A DNA stretch of 64,000 nt from Balanoglossus misakiensis (lineage: Eukaryota > Hemichordata). The notes under the pieces were generated by a model. The model was not told the DNA's origin. It saw only the letters and a program-made list of their open reading frames with translations, and ran no database searches. Shown here in pieces: positions 20,452 to 33,900 of the stretch (within the stretch, counting starts at the first letter, position 1; every line of letters starts with the position of its first letter). The translations under genes and the position numbers were made by a program. Location: positions 11,842,001 to 11,906,000 of the forward strand of contig CM082587.2 of NCBI GenBank assembly GCA_040954595.2, given 5' to 3'.

Positions 20452-23400
20452 CTGCTGTATTTTCAGAAGGAAAACAAACTGAATTTGGTTTTTCATGTAC
20501 AAATATTTTCTGTAAAATAGACATTTAATTGGCAAGCCGTCCTGCATCAATTATTAATTGTGTACATGCACTAAAGCGCCCTCACTGCTGGGTGTGTTGT
20601 ATGGTCTTTAACCCTGTTTCAAATTAGAGTACTTTCTGCAATTTCAAGACAGATCTTACGTGCCATTGGAGAGCTCCATTGACTGGTCATTCATACTGTT
20701 TTCATTCATTCATTGCGGCATCAATATATTTTATGTATTCTAGCCAAAGAGCTTGGCACCTGTTGAAATGAACTCATCTGCTGTGGGCCAGTTTATTGGT
20801 GGCAGTTGAGCTGAGGAGAGCACCTTCCTTCCCGGCACGCCACCAAGTAAAGTTCCACGCCGCCCACCACAGATGCCAGCATTCATTCATGCGAGTGAGT
20901 GTAATTGCAAATTTGCCTATTCTAGATCTGTAATGGAAATGGAGAAAGTACCTTATATTTTCTGTAAAATAGACATTTAATTGGCAAGCCGTCCTGCATC
21001 AATTATTAATTGTGTACATGCACTAAAGCGCCCTCACTGCTGGGTGTGTTGTATGGTCTTTAACCCTGTTTCAAATTAGAGTACTTTCTGCAATTTCAAG
21101 ACAGATCTTACGTGCCATTGGAGAGCTCCATTGACTGGTCATTCATACTGTTTTCATTCATTCATTGCGGCATCAATATATTTTATCTATTCTAGCCAAA
21201 GAGCTTGGCACCTGTTGAAATGAACTCATCTGCTGTGGGCCAGTTTATTGGTGGCAGTTGAGCTGAGGAGAGCACCTTCCTTCCCGGCACGCCACCAAGT
21301 AAAGTTCCACGCCGCCCACCACAGATGCCAGCATTCATTCATGCGAGTGAGTGTAATTGCAAATTTGCCTATTCTAGAATTACGTGCCATTGGAGAGCTC
21401 CATTGACTGGTCATTCATACTGTTTTCATTCATTCATTGCGGCATCAATATATTTTATCTATTCTAGCCAAAGAGCTTGGCACCTGTTGAAATGAACTCA
21501 TCTGCTGTGGGCCAGTTTATTGGTGGCAGTTGAGCTGAGGAGAGCACCTTCCTTCCCGGCACGCCACCAAGTAAAGTTCCACGCCGCCCACCACAGATGC
21601 CAGCATTCATTCATGCGAGTGAGTGTAATTGCAAATTTGCCTATTCTAGATCTGTAATGGAAATGGAGAAAGTACCTTATATTTTCTGTAAAATAGACAT
21701 TTAATTGGCAAGCCGTCCTGCATCAATTATTAATTGTGTACATGCACTAAAGCGCCCTCACTGCTGGGTGTGTTGTATGGTCTTTAACCCTGTTTCAAAT
21801 TAGAGTACTTTCTGCAATTTCAAGACAGATCTTACGTGCCATTGGAGAGCTCCATTGACTGGTCATTCATACTGTTTTCATTCATTCATTGCGGCATCAA
21901 TATATTTTATCTATTCTAGCCAAAGAGCTTGGCACCTGTTGAAATGAACTCATCTGCTGTGGGCCAGTTTATTGGTGGCAGTTGAGCTGAGGAGAGCACC
22001 TTCCTTCCCGGGACGCCACCAAGTAAAGTTCCACGCCGCCCACCACAGATGCCAGCATTCATTCATGCGAGTGAGTGTAATTGCAAATTTGCCTATTCTA
22101 GATTCTTACGTGCCATTGGAGAGCTCCATTGACTGGTCATTCATACTGTTTTCATTCATTCATTGCGGCATCAATATATTTTATCTATTCTAGCCAAAGA
22201 GCTTGGCACCTGTTGAAATGAACTCATCTGCTGTGGGCCAGTTTATTGGTGGCAGTTGAGCTGAGGAGAGCACCTTCCTTCCCGGCACGCCACCAAGTAA
22301 AGTTCCACGCCGCCCACCACAGATGCCAGCATTCATTCATGCGAGTGAGTGTAATTGCAAATTTGCCTATTCTAGATCTGTAATGGAAATGGAGAAAGTA
22401 CCTTATATTTTCTGTAAAATAGACATTTAATTGGCAAGCCGTCCTGCATCAATTATTAATTGTGTACATGCACTAAAGCGCCCTCACTGCTGGGTGTGTT
22501 GTATGGTCTTTAACCCTGTTTCAAATTAGAGTACTTTCTGCAATTTCAAGACAGATCTTACGTGCCATTGGAGAGCTCCATTGACTGGTCATTCATACTG
22601 TTTTCATTCATTCATTGCGGCATCAATATATTTTATCTATTCTAGCCAAAGAGCTTGGCACCTGTTGAAATGAACTCATCTGCTGTGGGCCAGTTTATTG
22701 GTGGCAGTTGAGCTGAGGAGAGCACCTTCCTTCCCGGCACGCCACCAAGTAAAGTTCCACGCCGCCCACCACAGATGCCAGCATTCATTCATGCGAGTGA
22801 GTGTAATTGCAAATTTGCCTATTCTAGAATTACGTGCCATTGGAGAGCTCCATTGACTGGTCATTCATACTGTTTTCATTCATTCATTGCGGCATCAATA
22901 TATTTTATCTATTCTAGCCAAAGAGCTTGGCACCTGTTGAAATGAACTCATCTGCTGTGGGCCAGTTTATTGGTGGCAGTTGAGCTGAGGAGAGCACCTT
23001 CCTTCCCGGCACGCCACCAAGTAAAGTTCCACGCCGCCCACCACAGATGCCAGCATTCATTCATGCGAGTGAGTGTAATTGCAAATTTGCCTATTCTAGA
23101 TCTGTAATGGAAATGGAGAAAGTACCTTATATTTTCTGTAAAATAGACATTTAATTGGCAAGCCGTCCTGCATCAATTATGAATTGTGTACATGCACTAA
23201 AGCGCCCTCACTGCTGGGTGTGTTGTATGGTCTTTAACCCTGTTTCAAATTAGAGTACTTTCTGCAATTTCAAGACAGATCTTACGTGCCATTGGAGAGC
23301 TCCATTGACTGGTCATTCATACTGTTTTCATTCATTCATTGCGGCATCAATATATTTTATCTATTCTAGCCAAAGAGCTTGGCACCTGTTGAAATGAACT

Positions 23401-26400
23401 CATCTGCTGTGGGCCAGTTTATTGGTGGCAGTTGAGCTGAGGAGAGCACCTTCCTTCCCGGCACGCCACCAAGTAAAGTTCCACGCCGCCCACCACAGAT
23501 GCCAGCATTCATTCATGCGAGTGAGTGTAATTGCAAATTTGCCTATTCTAGATCTGTAATGGAAATGGAGAAAGTACCTTATATTTTCTGTAAAATAGAC
23601 ATTTAATTGGCAAGCCGTCCTGCATCAATTATTAATTGTGTACATGCACTAAAGCGCCCTCACTGCTGGGTGTGTTGTATGGTCTTTAACCCTGTTTCAA
23701 ATTAGAGTACTTTCTGCAATTTCAAGACAGATCTTACGTGCCATTGGAGAGCTCCATTGACTGGTCATTCATACTGTTTTCATTCATTCATTGCGGCATC
23801 AATATATTTTATCTATTCTAGCCAAAGAGCTTGGCACCTGTTGAAATGAACTCATCTGCTGTGGGCCAGTTTATTGGTGGCAGTTGAGCTGAGAAGAGCA
23901 CCTTCCTTCCCGGCACGCCACCAAGTAAAGTTCCACGCCGCCCACCACAGATGCCAGCATTCATTCATGCGAGTGAGTGTAATTGCAAATTTGCCTATTC
24001 TAGATCTGTAATGGAAATGGAGAAAGTACCTTATATTTTCTGTAAAATAGACATTTAATTGGCAAGCCGTCCTGCATCAATTATGAATTGTGTACATGCA
24101 CTAAAGCGCCCTCACTGCTGGGTGTGTTGTATGGTCTTTAACCCTGTTTCAAATTAGAGTACTTTCTGCAATTTCAAGACAGATCTTACGTGCCATTGGA
24201 GAGCTCCATTGACTGGTCATTCATACTGTTTTCATTCATTCATTGCGGCATCAATATATTTTATCTATTCTAGCCAAAGAGCTTGGCACCTGTTGAAATG
24301 AACTCATCTGCTGTGGGCCAGTTTATTGGTGGCAGTTGAGCTGAGGAGAGCACCTTCCTTCCCGGCACGCCACCAAGTAAAGTTCCACGCCGCCCACCAC
24401 AGATGCCAGCATTCATTCATGCGAGTGAGTGTAATTGCAAATTTGCCTATTCTAGATCTGTAATGGAAATGGAGAAAGTACCTTATATTTTCTGTAAAAT
24501 AGACATTTAATTGGCAAGCCGTCCTGCATCAATTATGAATTGTGTACATGCACTAAAGCGCCCTCACTGCTGGGTGTGTTGTATGGTCTTTAACCCTGTT
24601 TCAAATTAGAGTACTTTCTGCAATTTCAAGACAGATCTTACGTGCCATTGGAGAGCTCCATTGACTGGTCATTCATACTGTTTTCATTCATTCATTGCGG
24701 CATCAATATATTTTATCTATTCTAGCCAAAGAGCTTGGCACCTGTTGAAATGAACTCATCTGCTGTGGGCCAGTTTATTGGTGGCAGTTGAGCTGAGGAG
24801 AGCACCTTCCTTCCCGGCACGCCACCAAGTAAAGTTCCACGCCGCCCACCACAGATGCCAGCATTCATTCATGCGAGTGAGTGTAATTGCAAATTTGCCT
24901 ATTCTAGATCTGTAATGGAAATGGAGAAAGTACCTTATATTTTCTGTAAAATAGACATTTAATTGGCAAGCCGTCCTGCATCAATTATGAATTGTGTACA
25001 TGCACTAAAGCGCCCTCACTGCTGGGTGTGTTGTATGGTCTTTAACCCTGTTTCAAATTAGAGTACTTTCTGCAATTTCAAGACAGATCTTACGTGCCAT
25101 TGGAGAGCTCCATTGACTGGTCATTCATACTGTTTTCATTCATTCATTTCGGCATCAATATATTTTATCTATTCTAGCCAAAGAGCTTGGCACCTGTTGA
25201 AATGAACTCATCTGCTGTGGGCCAGTTTATTGGTGGCAGTTGAGCTGAGAAGAGCACCTTCCTTCCCGGCACGCCACCAAGTAAAGTTCCACGCCGCCCA
25301 CCACAGATGCCAGCATTCATTCATGCGAGTGAGTGTAATTGCAAATTTGCCTATTCTAGAATCTTACGTGCCATTGGAGAGCTCCATTGACTGGTCATTC
25401 ATACTGTTTTCATTCATTCATTGCGGCATCAATATATTTTATCTATTCTAGCCAAAGAGCTTGGCACCTGTTGAAATGAACTCATCTGCTGTGGGCCAGT
25501 TTATTGGTGGCAGTTGAGCTGAGGAGAGCACCTTCCTTCCCGGGACGCCACCAAGTAAAGTTCCACGCCGCCCACCACAGATGCCAGCATTCATTCATGC
25601 GAGTGAGTGTAATTGCAAATTTGCCTATTCTAGATTCTTACGTGCCATTGGAGAGCTCCATTGACTGGTCATTCATACTGTTTTCATTCATTCATTGCGG
25701 CATCAATATATTTTATCTATTCTAGCCAAAGAGCTTGGCACCTGTTGAAATGAACTCATCTGCTGTGGGCCAGTTTATTGGTGGCAGTTGAGCTGAGGAG
25801 AGCACCTTCCTTCCCGGCACGCCACCAAGTAAAGTTCCACGCCGCCCACCACAGATGCCAGCATTCATTCATGCGAGTGAGTGTAATTGCAAATTTGCCT
25901 ATTCTAGATCTGTAATGGAAATGGAGAAAGTACCTTATATTTTCTGTAAAATAGACATTTAATTGGCAAGCCGTCCTGCATCAATTATTAATTGTGTACA
26001 TGCACTAAAGCGCCCTCACTGCTGGGTGTGTTGTATGGTCTTTAACCCTGTTTCAAATTAGAGTACTTTCTGCAATTTCAAGACAGATCTTACGTGCCAT
26101 TGGAGAGCTCCATTGACTGGTCATTCATACTGTTTTCATTCATTCATTGCGGCATCAATATATTTTATCTATTCTAGCCAAAGAGCTTGGCACCTGTTGA
26201 AATGAACTCATCTGCTGTGGGCCAGTTTATTGGTGGCAGTTGAGCTGAGGAGAGCACCTTCCTTCCCGGCACGCCACCAAGTAAAGTTCCACGCCGCCCA
26301 CCACAGATGCCAGCATTCATTCATGCGAGTGAGTGTAATTGCAAATTTGCCTATTCTAGAATTACGTGCCATTGGAGAGCTCCATTGACTGGTCATTCAT

Positions 26401-27971
26401 ACTGTTTTCATTCATTCATTGCGGCATCAATATATTTTATCTATTCTAGCCAAAGAGCTTGGCACCTGTTGAAATGAACTCATCTGCTGTGGGCCAGTTT
26501 ATTGGTGGCAGTTGAGCTGAGGAGAGCACCTTCCTTCCCGGCACGCCACCAAGTAAAGTTCCACGCCGCCCACCACAGATGCCAGCATTCATTCATGCGA
26601 GTGAGTGTAATTGCAAATTTGCCTATTCTAGATCTGTAATGGAAATGGAGAAAGTACCTTATATTTTCTGTAAAATAGACATTTAATTGGCAAGCCGTCC
26701 TGCATCAATTATGAATTGTGTACATGCACTAAAGCGCCCTCACTGCTGGGTGTGTTGTATGGTCTTTAACCCTGTTTCAAATTAGAGTACTTTCTGCAAT
26801 TTCAAGACAGATCTTACGTGCCATTGGAGAGCTCCATTGACTGGTCATTCATACTGTTTTCATTCATTCATTGCGGCATCAATATATTTTATCTATTCTA
26901 GCCAAAGAGCTTGGCACCTGTTGAAATGAACTCATCTGCTGTGGGCCAGTTTATTGGTGGCAGTTGAGCTGAGGAGAGCACCTTCCTTCCCGGCACGCCA
27001 CCAAGTAAAGTTCCACGCCGCCCACCACAGATGCCAGCATTCATTCATGCGAGTGAGTGTAATTGCAAATTTGCCTATTCTAGATCTGTAATGGAAATGG
27101 AGAAAGTACCTTATATTTTCTGTAAAATAGACATTTAATTGGCAAGCCGTCCTGCATCAATTATTAATTGTGTACATGCACTAAAGCGCCCTCACTGCTG
27201 GGTGTGTTGTATGGTCTTTAACCCTGTTTCAAATTAGAGTACTTTCTGCAATTTCAAGACAGATCTTACGTGCCATTGGAGAGCTCCATTGACTGGTCAT
27301 TCATACTGTTTTCATTCATTCATTGCGGCATCAATATATTTTATCTATTCTAGCCAAAGAGCTTGGCACCTGTTGAAATGAACTCATCTGCTGTGGGCCA
27401 GTTTATTGGTGGCAGTTGAGCTGAGAAGAGCACCTTCCTTCCCGGCACGCCACCAAGTAAAGTTCCACGCCGCCCACCACAGATGCCAGCATTCATTCAT
27501 GCGAGTGAGTGTAATTGCAAATTTGCCTATTCTAGATCTGTAATGGAAATGGAGAAAGTACCTTATATTTTCTGTAAAATAGACATTTAATTGGCAAGCC
27601 GTCCTGCATCAATTATGAATTGTGTACATGCACTAAAGCGCCCTCACTGCTGGGTGTGTTGTATGGTCTTTAACCCTGTTTCAAATTAGAGTACTTTCTG
27701 CAATTTCAAGACAGATCTTACGTGCCATTGGAGAGCTCCATTGACTGGTCATTCATACTGTTTTCATTCATTCATTGCGGCATCAATATATTTTATCTAT
27801 TCTAGCCAAAGAGCTTGGCACCTGTTGAAATGAACTCATCTGCTGTGGGCCAGTTTATTGGTGGCAGTTGAGCTGAGGAGAGCACCTTCCTTCCCGGCAC
27901 GCCACCAAGTAAAGTTCCACGCCGCCCACCACAGATGCCAGCATTCATTCATGCGAGTGAGTGTAATTGCA

Positions 27972-30900
27972 AATTTGCCTATTCTAGATCTGTAATGGAA
28001 ATGGAGAAAGTACCTTATATTTTCTGTAAAATAGACATTTAATTGGCAAGCCGTCCTGCATCAATTATGAATTGTGTACATGCACTAAAGCGCCCTCACT
28101 GCTGGGTGTGTTGTATGGTCTTTAACCCTGTTTCAAATTAGAGTACTTTCTGCAATTTCAAGACAGATCTTACGTGCCATTGGAGAGCTCCATTGACTGG
28201 TCATTCATACTGTTTTCATTCATTCATTGCGGCATCAATATATTTTATCTATTCTAGCCAAAGAGCTTGGCACCTGTTGAAATGAACTCATCTGCTGTGG
28301 GCCAGTTTATTGGTGGCAGTTGAGCTGAGGAGAGCACCTTCCTTCCCGGCACGCCACCAAGTAAAGTTCCACGCCGCCCACCACAGATGCCAGCATTCAT
28401 TCATGCGAGTGAGTGTAATTGCAAATTTGCCTATTCTAGATCTGTAATGGAAATGGAGAAAGTACCTTATATTTTCTGTAAAATAGACATTTAATTGGCA
28501 AGCCGTCCTGCATCAATTATGAATTGTGTACATGCACTAAAGCGCCCTCACTGCTGGGTGTGTTGTATGGTCTTTAACCCTGTTTCAAATTAGAGTACTT
28601 TCTGCAATTTCAAGACAGATCTTACGTGCCATTGGAGAGCTCCATTGACTGGTCATTCATACTGTTTTCATTCATTCATTGCGGCATCAATATATTTTAT
28701 CTATTCTAGCCAAAGAGCTTGGCACCTGTTGAAATGAACTCATCTGCTGTGGGCCAGTTTATTGGTGGCAGTTGAGCTGAGGAGAGCACCTTCCTTCCCG
28801 GCACGCCACCAAGTAAAGTTCCACGCCGCCCACCACAGATGCCAGCATTCATTCATGCGAGTGAGTGTAATTGCAAATTTGCCTATTCTAGATCTGTAAT
28901 GGAAATGGAGAAAGTACCTTATATTTTCTGTAAAATAGACATTTAATTGGCAAGCCGTCCTGCATCAATTATGAATTGTGTACATGCACTAAAGCGCCCT
29001 CACTGCTGGGTGTGTTGTATGGTCTTTAACCCTGTTTCAAATTAGAGTACTTTCTGCAATTTCAAGACAGATCTTACGTGCCATTGGAGAGCTCCATTGA
29101 CTGGTCATTCATACTGTTTTCATTCATTCATTGCGGCATCAATATATTTTATCTATTCTAGCCAAAGAGCTTGGCACCTGTTGAAATGAACTCATCTGCT
29201 GTGGGCCAGTTTATTGGTGGCAGTTGAGCTGAGAAGAGCACCTTCCTTCCCGGCACGCCACCAAGTAAAGTTCCACGCCGCCCACCACAGATGCCAGCAT
29301 TCATTCATGCGAGTGAGTGTAATTGCAAATTTGCCTATTCTAGAATCTTACGTGCCATTGGAGAGCTCCATTGACTGGTCATTCATACTGTTTTCATTCA
29401 TTCATTGCGGCATCAATATATTTTATCTATTCTAGCCAAAGAGCTTGGCACCTGTTGAAATGAACTCATCTGCTGTGGGCCAGTTTATTGGTGGCAGTTG
29501 AGCTGAGGAGAGCACCTTCCTTCCCGGGACGCCACCAAGTAAAGTTCCACGCCGCCCACCACAGATGCCAGCATTCATTCATGCGAGTGAGTGTAATTGC
29601 AAATTTGCCTATTCTAGATTCTTACGTGCCATTGGAGAGCTCCATTGACTGGTCATTCATACTGTTTTCATTCATTCATTGCGGCATCAATATATTTTAT
29701 CTATTCTAGCCAAAGAGCTTGGCACCTGTTGAAATGAACTCATCTGCTGTGGGCCAGTTTATTGGTGGCAGTTGAGCTGAGGAGAGCACCTTCCTTCCCG
29801 GCACGCCACCAAGTAAAGTTCCACGCCGCCCACCACAGATGCCAGCATTCATTCATGCGAGTGAGTGTAATTGCAAATTTGCCTATTCTAGATCTGTAAT
29901 GGAAATGGAGAAAGTACCTTATATTTTCTGTAAAATAGACATTTAATTGGCAAGCCGTCCTGCATCAATTATGAATTGTGTACATGCACTAAAGCGCCCT
30001 CACTGCTGGGTGTGTTGTATGGTCTTTAACCCTGTTTCAAATTAGAGTACTTTCTGCAATTTCAAGACAGATCTTACGTGCCATTGGAGAGCTCCATTGA
30101 CTGGTCATTCATACTGTTTTCATTCATTCATTGCGGCATCAATATATTTTATCTATTCTAGCCAAAGAGCTTGGCACCTGTTGAAATGAACTCATCTGCT
30201 GTGGGCCAGTTTATTGGTGGCAGTTGAGCTGAGGAGAGCACCTTCCTTCCCGGCACGCCACCAAGTAAAGTTCCACGCCGCCCACCACAGATGCCAGCAT
30301 TCATTCATGCGAGTGAGTGTAATTGCAAATTTGCCTATTCTAGATCTGTAATGGAAATGGAGAAAGTACCTTATATTTTCTGTAAAATAGACATTTAATT
30401 GGCAAGCCGTCCTGCATCAATTATGAATTGTGTACATGCACTAAAGCGCCCTCACTGCTGGGTGTGTTGTATGGTCTTTAACCCTGTTTCAAATTAGAGT
30501 ACTTTCTGCAATTTCAAGACAGATCTTACGTGCCATTGGAGAGCTCCATTGACTGGTCATTCATACTGTTTTCATTCATTCATTGCGGCATCAATATATT
30601 TTATGTATTCTAGCCAAAGAGCTTGGCACCTGTTGAAATGAACTCATCTGCTGTGGGCCAGTTTATTGGTGGCAGTTGAGCTGAGGAGAGCACCTTCCTT
30701 CCCGGCACGCCACCAAGTAAAGTTCCACGCCGCCCACCACAGATGCCAGCATTCATTCATGCGAGTGAGTGTAATTGCAAATTTGCCTATTCTAGATCTG
30801 TAATGGAAATGGAGAAAGTACCTTATATTTTCTGTAAAATAGACATTTAATTGGCAAGCCGTCCTGCATCAATTATTAATTGTGTACATGCACTAAAGCG

Positions 30901-33900
30901 CCCTCACTGCTGGGTGTGTTGTATGGTCTTTAACCCTGTTTCAAATTAGAGTACTTTCTGCAATTTCAAGACAGATCTTACGTGCCATTGGAGAGCTCCA
31001 TTGACTGGTCATTCATACTGTTTTCATTCATTCATTGCGGCATCAATATATTTTATCTATTCTAGCCAAAGAGCTTGGCACCTGTTGAAATGAACTCATC
31101 TGCTGTGGGCCAGTTTATTGGTGGCAGTTGAGTTGAGGAGAGCACCTTCCTTCCCGGCACGCCACCAAGTAAAGTTCCACGCCGCCCACCACAGATGCCA
31201 GCATTCATTCATGCGAGTGAGTGTAATTGCAAATTTGCCTATTCTAGAATTCTTACGTGCCATTGGAGAGCTCCATTGACTGGTCATTCATACTGTTTTC
31301 ATTCATTCATTGCGGCATCAATATATTTTATGTATTCTAGCCAAAGAGCTTGGCACCTGTTGAAATGAACTCATCTGCTGTGGGCCAGTTTATTGGTGGC
31401 AGTTGAGCTGAGGAGAGCACCTTCCTTCCCGGCACGCCACCAAGTAAAGTTCCACGCCGCCCACCACAGATGCCAGCATTCATTCATGCGAGTGAGTGTA
31501 ATTGCAAATTTGCCTATTCTAGATCTGTAATGGAAATGGAGAAAGTACCTTATATTTTCTGTAAAATAGACATTTAATTGGCAAGCCGTCCTGCATCAAT
31601 TATGAATTGTGTACATGCACTAAAGCGCCCTCACTGCTGGGTGTGTTGTATGGTCTTTAACCCTGTTTCAAATTAGAGTACTTTCTGCAATTTCAAGACA
31701 GATCTTACGTGCCATTGGAGAGCTCCATTGACTGGTCATTCATACTGTTTTCATTCATTCATTGTGGCATCAATATATTTTATCTATTCTAGCCAAAGAG
31801 CTTGGCACCTGTTGAAATGAACTCATCTGCTGTGGGCCAGTTTATTGGTGGCAGTTGAGCTGAGGAGAGCACCTTCCTTCCCGGCACGCCACCAAGTAAA
31901 GTTCCACGCCGCCCACCACAGATGCCAGCATTCATTCATGCGAGTGAGTGTAATTGCAAATTTGCCTATTCTAGAATTACGTGCCATTGGAGAGCTCCAT
32001 TGACTGGTCATTCATACTGTTTTCATTCATTCATTGCGGCATCAATATATTTTATCTATTCTAGCCAAAGAGCTTGGCACCTGTTGAAATGAACTCATCT
32101 GCTGTGGGCCAGTTTATTGGTGGCAGTTGAGCTGAGGAGAGCACCTTCCTTCCCGGCACGCCACCAAGTAAAGTTCCACGCCGCCCACCACAGATGCCAG
32201 CATTCATTCATGCGAGTGAGTGTAATTGCAAATTTGCCTATTCTAGATCTGTAATGGAAATGGAGAAAGTACCTTATATTTTCTGTAAAATAGACATTTA
32301 ATTGGCAAGCCGTCCTGCATCAATTATTAATTGTGTACATGCACTAAAGCGCCCTCACTGCTGGGTGTGTTGTATGGTCTTTAACCCTGTTTCAAATTAG
32401 AGTACTTTCTGCAATTTCAAGACAGATCTTACGTGCCATTGGAGAGCTCCATTGACTGGTCATTCATACTGTTTTCATTCATTCATTGCGGCATCAATAT
32501 ATTTTATCTATTCTAGCCAAAGAGCTTGGCACCTGTTGAAATGAACTCATCTGCTGTGGGCCAGTTTATTGGTGGCAGTTGAGCTGAGAAGAGCACCTTC
32601 CTTCCCGGCACGCCACCAAGTAAAGTTCCACGCCGCCCACCACAGATGCCAGCATTCATTCATGCGAGTGAGTGTAATTGCAAATTTGCCTATTCTAGAT
32701 CTGTAATGGAAATGGAGAAAGTACCTTATATTTTCTGTAAAATAGACATTTAATTGGCAAGCCGTCCTGCATCAATTATGAATTGTGTACATGCACTAAA
32801 GCGCCCTCACTGCTGGGTGTGTTGTATGGTCTTTAACCCTGTTTCAAATTAGAGTACTTTCTGCAATTTCAAGACAGATCTTACGTGCCATTGGAGAGCT
32901 CCATTGACTGGTCATTCATACTGTTTTCATTCATTCATTGCGGCATCAATATATTTTATCTATTCTAGCCAAAGAGCTTGGCACCTGTTGAAATGAACTC
33001 ATCTGCTGTGGGCCAGTTTATTGGTGGCAGTTGAGCTGAGGAGAGCACCTTCCTTCCCGGCACGCCACCAAGTAAAGTTCCACGCCGCCCACCACAGATG
33101 CCAGCATTCATTCATGCGAGTGAGTGTAATTGCAAATTTGCCTATTCTAGATCTGTAATGGAAATGGAGAAAGTACCTTATATTTTCTGTAAAATAGACA
33201 TTTAATTGGCAAGCCGTCCTGCATCAATTATGAATTGTGTACATGCACTAAAGCGCCCTCACTGCTGGGTGTGTTGTATGGTCTTTAACCCTGTTTCAAA
33301 TTAGAGTACTTTCTGCAATTTCAAGACAGATCTTACGTGCCATTGGAGAGCTCCATTGACTGGTCATTCATACTGTTTTCATTCATTCATTGCGGCATCA
33401 ATATATTTTATCTATTCTAGCCAAAGAGCTTGGCACCTGTTGAAATGAACTCATCTGCTGTGGGCCAGTTTATTGGTGGCAGTTGAGCTGAGGAGAGCAC
33501 CTTCCTTCCCGGCACGCCACCAAGTAAAGTTCCACGCCGCCCACCACAGATGCCAGCATTCATTCATGCGAGTGAGTGTAATTGCAAATTTGCCTATTCT
33601 AGATCTGTAATGGAAATGGAGAAAGTACCTTATATTTTCTGTAAAATAGACATTTAATTGGCAAGCCGTCCTGCATCAATTATGAATTGTGTACATGCAC
33701 TAAAGCGCCCTCACTGCTGGGTGTGTTGTATGGTCTTTAACCCTGTTTCAAATTAGAGTACTTTCTGCAATTTCAAGACAGATCTTACGTGCCATTGGAG
33801 AGCTCCATTGACTGGTCATTCATACTGTTTTCATTCATTCATTGCGGCATCAATATATTTTATGTATTCTAGCCAAAGAGCTTGGCACCTGTTGAAATGA

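Noticed and set aside
12355-20502. Terminal inverted repeats defining the whole island as one transposon
   Set aside because: No matching ends were found by eye at the two satellite junctions, and the array phase differs on the two sides.
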